DNA of 64,000 nucleotides from Acidobacteriota bacterium (GTDB lineage: Bacteria; Acidobacteriota; Blastocatellia; Chloracidobacteriales; JADJPF01): positions 62,001 to 126,000 of the forward strand of contig JACQZQ010000021.1 of the NCBI GenBank assembly GCA_016213785.1. The letters run 5' to 3'. The position numbers were made by a program, and so were the translations under genes. The stretch's first letter is position 1; each line of letters begins with the position of its first letter. Shown one piece after another: positions 18,163-27,800 of the stretch. The notes below the pieces were generated by a model. The model saw only the letters and a program-made list of their open reading frames with translations. It did not search any database and had not been told where the DNA came from.

Positions 18163-19518
18163 TTAATCAGCAACTGCGCCAGCTTTTTTACGTTCTAGTT
18201 TTAGCTCTAAGGCTCTAGCTAGTGCGCTACGTGGGTTAACAATTCCCCAGCCTTGGCGCTCAAAACTTACGTGTGGTAAGCGTTGAGAGGTTTTTATTAA
18301 AATTTGTTTTACATCTTGAGGTGTTAAATTTGGGTTAGCCTCAAGCATTTGAGCTACAATTGAGGAAACAATTGGGGCAGCAAAAGAAGTTCCATCAACA
18401 TGTTTATAGTGTTGGGAAATAACATTATTAGAACTAATTTTAATTTGTACAAGATGACGAATCAAATAAATATCTAAAGAAACGGCAGCATCAAGTTCTG
18501 GATCAACCCCTTTATGCTCAGCAATTACCCTACGAATTGCATTATCAGGAGTTTTTTCTAATTTTTCTAGTAACATTGCTTGAGTAGCTGTAGGAGTACC
18601 AGGCAAGATGGGAGCAGCAATCCAAATTCCAGGTGCAACAACTTCTGGTTTTTGAAGTCCGTCAATAGTTGGCCCATAACTAGAATGATACATATCATCA
18701 GTTTTTGGGTCTAAGGTGTTTTTATCATCCAAACCACCAACAGCAATAACAGAAGGTGAGCTAGCTGGAGGAATAACACCGTGATTTTGCTGATGACCAG
18801 CATTTCCAGCAGCAGCAATTACAATTATTCCTTGACGTACAGCTTCTTCTGCTGCTTGACAGAGGCTATCGTGTAAATAGGAGATCTCATAATCTCCTCC
18901 ACAAGAAATATTAACAACTCTAATATCATATTTACGTCGGTTTTTTATTACCCATTCTATTCCCTTAGTAATATCATCATGCTTAATACGGTGCGAGCTA
19001 CCGACTTTAACTAAGACTAGCCGAGCACTTGAAGCAATACCGCGATATATACCACCAGACAAATAACCATTACCAGCAGCTACTACCGAAGTCATCATTC
19101 CATGCCAACTTGAGACTTCTCTTTCCATTAGTTCTTTAACACTTGAGCGATTAGAAAAGAGGTTTTTATAGCCTACTATTCTTATTTCTGGGCGTGTTAG
19201 GTCAGGATGCCAATAAAAACCTGAATCAAGAAAAGCTATTGTTACTCCAGCACCAGTAAATCTAGTACTTGCACCTAGTCGATGTGAGGTAGGGAGAATT
19301 TTTAGTTCTTCTTCACATTCCTTGTTAACATAGGTATCTAGCTCTGCTTGACCAGAAATAAATCTTTCTACACAGTCATTACAAACAAAGTTTTTACCAT
19401 TCCACCTAGGAATATTAGCTCGTATAATTCCTTGGACGTATTCACCTAAATTATTACCATAGCGTGATTGTTGCTCCTCAACTTCACGAAAACAGACCGA
19501 ACAGACTCGTTTTTTCAT
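18163..19518 (-). CDS. Subtilisin-family (S8) serine protease with N-terminal Cys4 zinc-finger-like module, no signal peptide
   Basis: About 451 residues. An N-terminal module has CSVC at about 6-9 and CNDC at 46-49, consistent with a treble-clef or ribbon zinc site. The S8 domain follows: Asp98 in IAFLDSG, His139 in SSWHGMMTSVVAAGNG, the oxyanion Asn in AAAGNAGHQ, and the Ser in DGTSFAAPIVSS near residue 380. A nonconserved insertion with EKLEKTPDNA lies between them. No signal peptide, transmembrane segment or obvious propeptide is seen, so it appears cytoplasmic, unlike most subtilases. The ATG at 19518 is preferred over the TTG one codon earlier. It is the first gene of a two-gene operon with the helical-repeat protein. 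Confidence 0.88.
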   Translation of the reverse strand: MKKRVCSVCFREVEEQQSRYGNNLGEYVQGIIRANIPRWNGKNFVCNDCVERFISGQAELDTYVNKECEEELKILPTSHRLGASTRFTGAGVTIAFLDSGFYWHPDLTRPEIRIVGYKNLFSNRSSVKELMEREVSSWHGMMTSVVAAGNGYLSGGIYRGIASSARLVLVKVGSSHRIKHDDITKGIEWVIKNRRKYDIRVVNISCGGDYEISYLHDSLCQAAEEAVRQGIIVIAAAGNAGHQQNHGVIPPASSPSVIAVGGLDDKNTLDPKTDDMYHSSYGPTIDGLQKPEVVAPGIWIAAPILPGTPTATQAMLLEKLEKTPDNAIRRVIAEHKGVDPELDAAVSLDIYLIRHLVQIKISSNNVISQHYKHVDGTSFAAPIVSSIVAQMLEANPNLTPQDVKQILIKTSQRLPHVSFERQGWGIVNPRSALARALELKLERKKAGAVAD

Positions 19519-19773
19519 CAAAAGAAAGCTCCTTGCACTTGAGGCTCAAACTAACAAACCATTAAATTTGAAAGATTTTTAGGGGTTTTATATAGTATTT
19601 ATAATAATTTCAAATTTTTTATTATACATAAAAACAAATTATTTCTTGAAGTAGTAAAATTAAGAGTGTAGTTTGTCGCTTGATTGTGTTTAAATAATAG
19701 CTTTATAATGTAATCTAATAATGGCTCATTTTATAACTTATTTAGATATATTAATAACAAAGATAGTTATGCG

Positions 19774-19803
19774 TTGTTTTTATTAACCTTGTTTTTATTA
19801 ACC
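19774..19803 (+). repeat. 15-bp perfect tandem duplication before the UbiB-like gene
   Basis: TTGTTTTTATTAACC occurs twice head to tail, ending 2 bases before the AAAGGA ribosome site. It resembles a recent slippage duplication in the 5' leader and could alter leader length or promoter spacing. Confidence 0.8.
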
Positions 19804-19817
19804 GAAAGGAATCATTT

Positions 19818-21593
19818 GTGGTTAGAGAATCGACCAAATTAAAAAAACAAAATGATGCTATGGACAACAGCGAACGTGCGGCTGGTGTATTTATGCAACT
19901 TCTAGCACTTTTGCCAGCCGAACAACAAGATATAATGTTAAGTATAATAATGGATGAACAGCGTTTACAAGAGCCTGAACGCTTTCAAGAGCTTTTTTAT
20001 GCACCTCTTGAACATCTAGATTTAGAAACTAACCGATCAGAGATTGTTCGCTTGCTTCTAGAGCTTATTCCTGTTGAGCAACTTGTTCCCCCAATTTATG
20101 AAAAATACCGTCCTATGGTAGCAGATGCAGCTAATGTAATTTTAAGTAGCCTCAGTCAAGAACGTTTAAGAATTAAGCTAGTAGAACAAATGCTACTACC
20201 ATTTGAGGCAACATTGCCAGAAAGATTAATTAGTCTAATTGCTAGAATGCCGACTCTACAAAAATTAGGACAAATTATTGCACGAAACCGCAACCTCCAT
20301 CCTAAATTCCGTAAACTATTACAAAAACTAGAAAATGGTATCAAAGACGCTACTTATGATTCAATACTAGCCAAAGTAAACCAAGAGCTAAAACATCAAA
20401 TTAAAGCCTATAAAGTTAAAATAGGTGGTCGTTTTCTAGCTGAAGCAAGTGTTTGTGCAGTAGTTCCATTTACTTGGCATAGTCCTAATGATGGAACGCG
20501 TCGTAAAGGTGTCTTTAAGGTAATAAAGCCTTTTATTAATGGTTATTGGACGGAAGAGCTAAAAATTTTAGAAGTTTTAGCTAATTATCTAGATCAAAAT
20601 CGTAACCGTTATGGACTACCTACTATAGGCTTTCGTGAACTCTTAAAAGAAGTTCGTGAACTCTTAAAGAAAGAAGTAAAACTACCTATAGAGCAAGAGA
20701 GGCTACTTCAAGCTCAAGAATTTTATGCAAAAGATGAAGATGTTCGTATTCCTCAACTTTTGCCAATGAAAACTGATTCAGTAACAGGTATGGAGTTTTT
20801 GGAAGGGCAAAAGGTTACAATAGCGGCAAATCGCTTTCCAGAAAATCGCCGTAGAATTGCTGAGCTTGTATTAGATAAATTAGTGATTTCCGTGTTATTT
20901 AACATGCATGATGAAGCCCTTTTCCATGCTGACCCTCATGCAGGTAACTTATTTTATAGTAAGGAAAATGATGAGCTAGTTTTATTTGATTGGGGTCTTA
21001 GCTGTACATTAAAACGTTCTGGTCGTCGTGAAATTGTCCAATTAATTCTTGGCTTTATCCTTAATGACCAAAAACGTGCTATTAAAGCAGCTTGTGCTTT
21101 AACAGAAGGCAAATTAACTCGTGGTCAAGAAGTCATAATTGAACGTAAAGTATTAGGTATTTTTGCTTCACTTCCTAAATTTCCATTAGTTAGATTAGAA
21201 CCACTTACAAGACTACTTGATGAGTTAATTTTAGATGGAATTCGTTTTCCAGCAGAGCTTTTAATGTTTCGCAAAAGCTTATTTACTTTGATAGGGGTTT
21301 TATACGATGTTGACTCAGAGTTTAACATTGACTGGCATTTGACCCATTCATTATTTAGTCAAGTAATTCGTGAAGTCCCAAATAGACTAACCCATTCCCC
21401 TTGGTCATATAACTATCCTACTCAAATTACCACTTGGGATTTGCGAGGAGTAGTTTTAAGGTTGTCACAAATTGCGGCTCAGTTAGGATTAGAACTAGCA
21501 CAGCTTTTAGCTCAATTTGGACTCGAGAAAGCTACAGAAGCACTCTATAGTTCTGGATTTCCTTTTGCTCGTCCACTACCAGCAAAAAGTTAG
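19818..21593 (+). CDS. ABC1/AarF/UbiB-family atypical kinase-like protein
   Basis: The ABC1 (UbiB/COQ8) signature is clear: HADPHAGNLFYSKENDELVLFDWG (about 369-392), with the HxD-type catalytic loop and a D(W)G metal-binding motif. UbiB proteins support quinone or isoprenoid-lipid metabolism, probably as atypical ATPases. The N-terminal 190 residues are helical and unlike UbiB, and the two C-terminal membrane helices of E. coli UbiB are not evident, so this is a divergent member. Its first half recalls the helical-repeat proteins nearby. Start is GTG with AAAGGA 7 bases upstream; an ATG 14 codons later is less well supported. It ends at a strong terminator. Function beyond family is unknown. 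Confidence 0.82.
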   Translation: MVRESTKLKKQNDAMDNSERAAGVFMQLLALLPAEQQDIMLSIIMDEQRLQEPERFQELFYAPLEHLDLETNRSEIVRLLLELIPVEQLVPPIYEKYRPMVADAANVILSSLSQERLRIKLVEQMLLPFEATLPERLISLIARMPTLQKLGQIIARNRNLHPKFRKLLQKLENGIKDATYDSILAKVNQELKHQIKAYKVKIGGRFLAEASVCAVVPFTWHSPNDGTRRKGVFKVIKPFINGYWTEELKILEVLANYLDQNRNRYGLPTIGFRELLKEVRELLKKEVKLPIEQERLLQAQEFYAKDEDVRIPQLLPMKTDSVTGMEFLEGQKVTIAANRFPENRRRIAELVLDKLVISVLFNMHDEALFHADPHAGNLFYSKENDELVLFDWGLSCTLKRSGRREIVQLILGFILNDQKRAIKAACALTEGKLTRGQEVIIERKVLGIFASLPKFPLVRLEPLTRLLDELILDGIRFPAELLMFRKSLFTLIGVLYDVDSEFNIDWHLTHSLFSQVIREVPNRLTHSPWSYNYPTQITTWDLRGVVLRLSQIAAQLGLELAQLLAQFGLEKATEALYSSGFPFARPLPAKS

Positions 21594-21619
21594 TTAACTG
21601 TTGATATTTAAGTTAAAAC

Positions 21620-21657
21620 AAAATAGCCTACTCTTTTTTTAAGGGGTAGGCTATTTT
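21620..21657. terminator. Bidirectional rho-independent terminator
   Basis: Perfect 12-bp stem, AAAATAGCCTAC (21620-21631) and GTAGGCTATTTT (21646-21657), with further possible pairing inward and T/A runs on both sides. It stands between the convergent UbiB-like gene and the receiver gene. The most textbook terminator in this part of the window. Confidence 0.9.
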
Positions 21658-21676
21658 ATTTAATAGTGGTTACATT

Positions 21677-22048
21677 TTAAGGGGTAATCCCTAAGTTTCT
21701 TACTATTTGTACTAAAGTTGGAAGGCCAACACTTTTATCAAAAATCATATCTAAAGGAATATTTTCTTGCCTAGCTTTTTCTAGCATTTCTGCATTAGCA
21801 GACATAAGAATTATTTTTGTATTTGGAAAATGATATCTAACATACTGGCAAATATACCACCCACTTTGATCTTCTTCCATTTGTGTATCGGTAATAACTA
21901 AATCAAAACTATGTTGTCCAGTTGTTAAAAATGTCCAAGCGTGTTGTTCTCCTGTTGCTTCTTGAATATTTGTATAACCTGCTTTTTTTAGAAAAAGTAT
22001 TACTCCCATTCTCAACTTTTCGCTATCATCAACAACTAGAATATTCAT
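21677..22048 (-). CDS. Single-domain response regulator receiver
   Basis: About 123 residues, a receiver domain only: NILVVDDSEKLRMG for the acidic pocket, the phosphoacceptor Asp in DLVITDTQMEEDQSGW, Ser in ILMSAN, and the Lys in IFDKSVG. The insertion EEDQ after the phosphorylation site is unusual. An ATG four codons upstream (22060) lacks a ribosome site, whereas the ATG at 22048 follows GGAGCAGGAT, so the shorter start is used. It lies 54 bases downstream of a large gene on the same strand and may be co-transcribed. No histidine kinase is adjacent; the partner is unknown. Confidence 0.85.
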   Translation of the reverse strand: MNILVVDDSEKLRMGVILFLKKAGYTNIQEATGEQHAWTFLTTGQHSFDLVITDTQMEEDQSGWYICQYVRYHFPNTKIILMSANAEMLEKARQENIPLDMIFDKSVGLPTLVQIVRNLGITP

Positions 22049-22102
22049 ATCCTGCTCCATATCATAATTACATTATTTTACCCAATTTTTTTAACTTACA
22101 AT

Positions 22103-23821
22103 TTAGTTCTTACTTTTTGCTTTAGCAGTTTTTTCTATAGCACTGGTATGATGTCCACCTAATAATTTATTAAGAATAACTATATTAATACCATAAGTTG
22201 CATCAACTCCAGCAAAACTTAATTCCTTAGAAAGAGTCTCGCCTGGAATTAGTGGAGCATCAGAGGCATAATAAGCAACATTAATCATAATATCATCACG
22301 AAGATAGCCTAGTTTATTACATTGATGGAGTTTACGAACATAGGGAATTCCTTCCATTTCTAAGCCAAGGATATGCCATTTTTCATAATATTCATTTAGC
22401 ATTGAGTTATTTTGTAGAACTGTGCCAAGCACCGTTAGCATTGGCCCATTAGTATAGACTCTACTAGTAGCAATTACATCTGTAAAGTCTTCTTTTTTTA
22501 GACCATTTCCATTAGGAAAATCATAGATTTCATTTCTACCTTGTTGAAGTAAATAAGAAGGAATCATAATTCCACCACGTTCTCCTACCACAGTTCCAGC
22601 TTTACCCATAATGGAAAAACTATGAATTCGTTTTTGAAAACTCATTATTAATTCTTCAATTATTGTTCCTGCTTGTTCACCAAAAGCATAATCAAAATTA
22701 ATAATAAGCGGTCGTGTTTGCATTAACTTATCACGATCAACAACTAAACGTGGATCTATTAAATTAAAATCGATTTTTGTAAGGTCTATAACTTGACAAT
22801 CAATACCTACCATAAAAATATCGGGTAATGCAGTGATACCCAAGCTTTCATCATAAGCAATCTTGCTAGTGCGAATATCTGGAAGACTACGTAAATATCC
22901 TTTCATCAAATAATAGATCAAATTAGTATGATGAACAGTATTAACATGTCTCTCAATTAAGTCTAGCGCCTCTGTATCTGTAGAATTAGCACGACCCCAA
23001 GACAAAACCTCATCTTCGTGTAAACGAGCATACCCAGAAAGTACATTTACTGTACTATGAGTATTACTAGAGATTATATGTATTGGGCGCTCTTCTTTTC
23101 CAGAAAGTTTTCCAATAAAATCAGCAATGCGTTGGCACCATTTTCTAGCTGGGCCTCGGGAGTTAATATTGCTAAAAGCCCTATGCATTCTAACAAAAAT
23201 GGTAGGTAGGTGTTCGCCTATGTATTGTAAACGACTAAAAAGTTCTCCATCCCATTTATGATCAAGAAGGCGCAGAGATTCCTCTGTAGTTCCTAAGTCA
23301 AAAGCTAAACGAGCCATTAAGCGGTTACGCCGCTCTAGTGAAACTTGAGCTTGAGAGGCTGCAATTTGTCTAATTTCATCAAGTAAAGGGCGACCTGCTA
23401 GCAGGCGATAGATTTTTGTAGCTTCAATAAAATAGCTAGTTAAAATAGACATTAAATCTAGAAGTTCTGTAATTTCTTCTCTTACAACAATTATAATTGT
23501 CTCTGGCCCAATCTTAAAAGAAGCCCTACGTCGTGATGGAGAACGTAACGGGTTAATTCCTGGTTGAGCAGAAAAATTATTTGGTACACTTTTTTGTAGT
23601 AAAATCTCTCGTACTTCGTGAATACCTTCTGGTAGTCTAGCAGTAGAATAGAGTATTGCATCTACGTCTATTACTTCAGTCTTATCACAATAGCGATGCA
23701 GACTAGGGTGCATTTTTTGAAAAGCTGGAACTAGTTGTGCAATATCAAAAAAACCTTTTAGTGTTCCATGTCTAACTTCTACTTCAAACCATTCTATAGC
23801 TTCTTGTGTTGCTTCATTCAT
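22103..23821 (-). CDS. Large protein with nucleoside-phosphorylase-like C-terminal domain
   Basis: A 572-residue soluble protein I cannot name. The N-terminal 350 residues are mixed and mostly helical, with a striking HIISSNTHSTVNVLSGYA segment. The C-terminal third reads like a PNP/UDP-phosphorylase fold: GKAGTVVGERGGIMIPS (about 405-420, compare the G-x-G plus GD-x-V-x-P strand of that family), TVLGTVLQNN, GLEMEGIPYVR (about 486-496, compare the EMEG/EMEA nucleoside-binding motif), and YYASDAPLIPGETL. Members of that fold cleave glycosidic bonds of nucleosides or nucleotides. Whether catalysis is retained is unknown. AGGAG precedes the ATG at a longish spacing. Confidence 0.72.
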   Translation of the reverse strand: MNEATQEAIEWFEVEVRHGTLKGFFDIAQLVPAFQKMHPSLHRYCDKTEVIDVDAILYSTARLPEGIHEVREILLQKSVPNNFSAQPGINPLRSPSRRRASFKIGPETIIIVVREEITELLDLMSILTSYFIEATKIYRLLAGRPLLDEIRQIAASQAQVSLERRNRLMARLAFDLGTTEESLRLLDHKWDGELFSRLQYIGEHLPTIFVRMHRAFSNINSRGPARKWCQRIADFIGKLSGKEERPIHIISSNTHSTVNVLSGYARLHEDEVLSWGRANSTDTEALDLIERHVNTVHHTNLIYYLMKGYLRSLPDIRTSKIAYDESLGITALPDIFMVGIDCQVIDLTKIDFNLIDPRLVVDRDKLMQTRPLIINFDYAFGEQAGTIIEELIMSFQKRIHSFSIMGKAGTVVGERGGIMIPSYLLQQGRNEIYDFPNGNGLKKEDFTDVIATSRVYTNGPMLTVLGTVLQNNSMLNEYYEKWHILGLEMEGIPYVRKLHQCNKLGYLRDDIMINVAYYASDAPLIPGETLSKELSFAGVDATYGINIVILNKLLGGHHTSAIEKTAKAKSKN

Positions 23822-23936
23822 TAATTTTTTCTCCTACAAACAACTTAATCCCTAGCATAGTCTGGCTATTATAAGTAATCTTTTTAATATTATAAATAGC
23901 TCTTAAAAACTAAAATATATTTTTGGCTATAATAAC

Positions 23937-23966
23937 AAAAAGCGCGCAATTTTTAGCCCGCTTTTT
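23937..23966. terminator. Hairpin with flanking A/T runs, probable terminator
   Basis: AAAAAGCGCGC (23937-23947) pairs with GCCCGCTTTTT (23956-23966) with one C-C mismatch, and an A/T run lies on each side. It could end a minus-strand transcript reading out of the MOSC gene 430 bases upstream, or a plus-strand transcript from an unannotated source. Confidence 0.55.
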
Positions 23967-24220
23967 TATTGATTAACTAATTTTATCCTAATCAAACTAC
24001 TATTAACTTACCAATAGCTTAATAGCTATTATGCTTTCTTAAACCCTTAAAAAGCGATCATCTTTTAGAAAGTTACCATTTTCTTATTACAATCTATGTT
24101 TTTTGTTTAACCCTCTTGTATATTGATATCCATATAAGTATTAAATAGAAGATGGTATGGAGTAAAAAAGATGGAAAGTAAATTTTTAGACACAAAATTA
24201 AGAATATAAAGAAGATATGA

Positions 24221-24355
24221 AAAATTGATAGGAGGACTTTTAAATTAAAAGTAAGTCAGAGTGTAGCAAAAGCATTCTTAGCAATGCTAGAAGGATGGTG
24301 GACATTTGCAAGCACACAAACCGCATGGAGATTTTACACGTTTTGGCTTATGTAA
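24221..24355 (+). pseudogene. Possible coding relic (transposase-like?), no start codon
   Basis: Stop-free stretch translating as KLKVSQSVAKAFLAMLEGW followed by WTFASTQTAWRFYTFWLM and a stop. It has real-protein composition (five Trp/Tyr in a row of conserved-looking blocks) and is preceded by a perfect AGGAGG at 24230-24235, but no ATG, GTG or TTG lies in position. It looks like the truncated N-terminal part of a once larger gene; a transposase is my impression only. It ends inside a 13-bp tandem repeat. Confidence 0.35.
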
Positions 24356-24373
24356 ATATCTTATGTAAATATC
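24348..24373 (+). repeat. 13-bp perfect tandem repeat
   Basis: TTATGTAAATATC occurs twice in direct succession, at the end of the coding-like relic. A duplication of this kind may be slippage or a scar of insertion/excision. Confidence 0.75.
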
Positions 24374-24399
24374 AATGTATTTATGGCTGGGCAGGGACT

Positions 24400-24861
24400 T
24401 TAATTAGATATTTTTTCCCAACTTACTAAATCACCTACAAAAATTTCTCCATCGTCTAAAACTTCTGCAAAAGCTCCTCCACCCCAATCGGCTTTCATTG
24501 CTTCTCTTAAACCCAAAAAAGCTTCATCCATTCGTTCACAAGGTTTTGTCTCTCCTAAAATACGTAATCGACAATTTCCAATTTTTAAGATCTGGTTTCT
24601 AGTCTTTACTAAACTTATCCCACTTATCATTAAGTTTGCACGTCTAGAATTAGGGTCTAGATTAGTTTGTAAATCTTTCATTAAATTTTGCCATACTTCT
24701 TCTTCTATTATGGTAACTTGCCGTTTTCCGCCTTGATTAGCATTACCTAATAGCCCTTTTCCTGTTACTAAAGTAGCTGAACTGGCTTTGTCCATTGGGC
24801 CTCGCTTCATTCGCTTAACCCAAATTGCTTTAAGCTGTCCTTTAGTTATTAATTCACTCAT
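24400..24861 (-). CDS. MOSC domain-containing protein
   Basis: A 153-residue stand-alone MOSC (molybdenum cofactor sulfurase C-terminal) domain. It begins with the beta-strand GQLKAIWVKRMKRGPM, carries NQGGKRQVTIIEEEVW, RRANLMISGISL, and the conserved cysteine in GETKPCERMDE, followed by DWGGGAFAEVLDDGEIFVGDLVSW. These domains bind or transfer sulfur, often to molybdenum cofactor, and the Cys is the likely sulfur carrier or metal ligand. AGGAG precedes the ATG. It starts 12 bases after the giant kinase stop, so it is in an operon with it, an association without an obvious functional link. Confidence 0.88.
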   Translation of the reverse strand: MSELITKGQLKAIWVKRMKRGPMDKASSATLVTGKGLLGNANQGGKRQVTIIEEEVWQNLMKDLQTNLDPNSRRANLMISGISLVKTRNQILKIGNCRLRILGETKPCERMDEAFLGLREAMKADWGGGAFAEVLDDGEIFVGDLVSWEKISN

Positions 24862-24873
24862 TAACTATCTCCT

Positions 24874-27800
24874 TTAATGACTAGAAGCTACAGATGATTT
24901 ATCAACACCAATTAATTTTGCTAAATAATCTTCAAACAATTTAATTCTCATATCAAAAACTGATTGCTGTATCATTTGTATTAAGTCATATTCCTCGCGA
25001 ATAGCTAAAAGAATAAAAAGTGACCAAAGCATTCTTTGTCGTTCTGGTTTTAAGTACTCTTTACGCTCTTTTGCACCAGCAATACCCGCCTCTTCTTGGA
25101 CTACAGCTTGTTCAACATCTGTATGCATCTCCTTTAAGAGTTGTAAATTAAGCTCAAACATACTTAAAAATCTGTTTTCATAATCTGGGTCATCACGGTA
25201 ATAAATATTGCGGTACTGATAAAATTTTAGACATATTTGCTCAGCAATAGCTTTAGGCATACTTACTAATCTAATAATTTCATCAGGAGTTGCTTGAGAA
25301 AAATTATCAAACCTGTTCCATCCAGCAAATAAAAACCTATTAACTAGTTTAGCATCAACTTCTGGTATTTGTTTTAACACAAATTTTACTAGTAGTACTT
25401 CTTTACGCTCTACAAGGTCAGTTTCAGAAATAACTAAAGCAAAAGTCTTAGGTTGTAGTTCAGAAAGCTTTAAATAACTATGTGCTATTTGTTGGGAAAT
25501 ATCTGCATTAAAGTTTGCTTCCTTAAAAGTCATAGACCTTGTTCTTTGACTATTAATTACTAGTTGTAGCTCTACTAAAATAGCTCGCATTTGCAAATAA
25601 TTTAATTTTTCTGCCGAATTAATTAACACTGCAAGCGCAGGATCAACTAAATTTATCCAAGAAACAGAAAGAGGTCGGTTTGCTTTCCAATTACGGTATA
25701 GTTCCCGAATAAAATCCTTTAGTGGTTTAGCACAGGAAATAGCTATAGCATCAAACTTATCTTGTATTTCCTCTTGATTAAAATCTGTAGCTTTTTCTAT
25801 TTCCTGATCCAAAAGCAGATTAATTGTTTGTATAGTGGCATTTATATCTAAGTCGCTTGAATTATCTGCTAAATCTAGAGGATCATTATTAATTTCAATA
25901 TTTTCAATCTTTTCTACAGCACCTGTACGTAAAATAGGATCATCAATAAAAGCCTCTTCATATTTAGAAGCTACTTCTCTAACTTCAAAGTTAGTTTGAA
26001 TATAATTTACTAAAAGGTTTTGCTCTTCAGATAAAGGATTTTTTATATAATTTATTGATAGCTCAATAGCTTGAAGACAAGCTTTTAGGTCATTAGGTGC
26101 TAAGACTCGTCGGTTTTCATAATGTTCTAAATAAAACTCTCTCATTACACCTAAAACATAAAGTAGGACTTGATCTTGTGTTTCTCTCATTAAATCAGCA
26201 CATACTTCTCCTGATGTTTTATAATAATTAAACATTACAGGTCTTCGCTCAATACGTTTAAGGTTTAACTCAAGCATTACAAAACCATCTTCTATATAAA
26301 GCTCTTTATGTTCTTCCTTATGTCCATCAATAATTAACATCTTATGTTTAAAGAAATAAAGTAAAATTTTATAGATTTCATGTTTAGAAAGACGTGTTGC
26401 CTTACGTATATCTGGCAGAGTTGTATCTTGTGCTAAGACATTCCATACAAGACGATATTTTTTAGGTTCATCAGTAAGCTGTTCAAAGCTTGTATAAACA
26501 ATATTAACGGGTCTTTGCCTAAAACGTGAATTTGGTTGAATATAATTACTACCTATTTGTGTAATTTCACCTCGTCTTAATAACCCATTAGATACTAGCC
26601 TTAAAGTATCTAATTCTGTATTTTCCATAAGAGTAGGTCTTTGAGCAGGTTGAATATAAACATATTCAATTTCCCCTGCTTCTAGTAAAAAGCACCAATA
26701 AAAGGCTTCTTCCCCTGTTAATTGATGGCTAGCTACATTAGCTTTCCAAATATTACCTTTATGAAAATCAATTTGACCGCTAACACCATCCTCTGCTGTT
26801 ACAAGTAACCGGCAACTAATAGCTGAATCAACAATATAGCAAACTGCTTTAGGAAGATTTTTACCAATAGCAAAGCGTTGCAGCATTCTTTCATTAGCAA
26901 AAAAAGTCGTTGGTTGTTGAGAATTTAATATTTTTTCTGCTTCTGCTACTAAAGGATTTTTTTTAGACACTTTTTCAATTATTTCTCGGCATAGTTGCAT
27001 TACTGGTTCTGTTTTCATATGAGCAACTAACCTTAGTAATTCTATGGTAGTTTCAGTATCACCAAAAAGAGAAAAAGAATATTTTTGACGTTGGATTTCT
27101 TTCCAAATTCTAGCAGCTATAGATTGAATCAAGTAACTGCCTACTGGAATTTTACTAAATCTATCTACTATTTGTTTTAAGTCCCCTGTTTTTTGATAAA
27201 AATCAACTACTACTTCTAAGCCTTTGTCTAGTTCTATATCAATTAAAGCTAAAACAAGCTTTTGGCAAAGGTCTGCGGCTTTGGCGTTTTTTTCTGTCTC
27301 TACTTGGCGAAAACGAGCTATTAATTTTTCACAAGCCTGATCGCCTCCAATAAAAGATAATGTAGTAATAATTTGGTAGATAAGTTGACGCTGGGTATTT
27401 TTCTGCCAATAGTTATCTAAAAGAGTAACTGCTTCATTTTTCATTGCCTGATCATCACAAACTATTTTTCCAAGTAGTGATGCAATATTACGGGCATAAT
27501 ACCAAGGTTGAGTAGGTGCATTAGTAGTTAATTCATCAAGTAGCATACGATAAATATCTTTACCATAGCATTCAATCATTCTAAGCAATGTACGTCTAGC
27601 TCTACGATCATCTGCTATTTGAATATCATTTAACAAATAGTGTGGGTGCCAAGAAATAAATAGCGACATTGCATCTCTTACTAAAACTCTGTCATGCTCA
27701 GAAGAAACATAGGCTTCAATATTTTGTGTATTAAGAAGTTGTCCCTTCTCTTGAAATGATGTTAGCTGATATAGATCAACTTGCCAATTATTAGCTACAT

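Larger units (their letters stand above)
23822..24399. other. 578-base gap without an intact gene
   Basis: It holds a hairpin at 23937-23966, a coding-like relic at 24221-24355 behind a consensus Shine-Dalgarno, a tandem 13-bp repeat at 24348-24373, and otherwise AT-rich sequence. A 12-codon ORF (24171-24209, MESKFLDTKLRI) with GGAG upstream is present but too short to credit. I see no RNA gene in it. Confidence 0.6.

Noticed and set aside
24171-24209. 12-codon ORF MESKFLDTKLRI with GGAG upstream
   Set aside because: Too short to distinguish from chance; could be the head of the neighbouring relic in another frame but nothing proves it.
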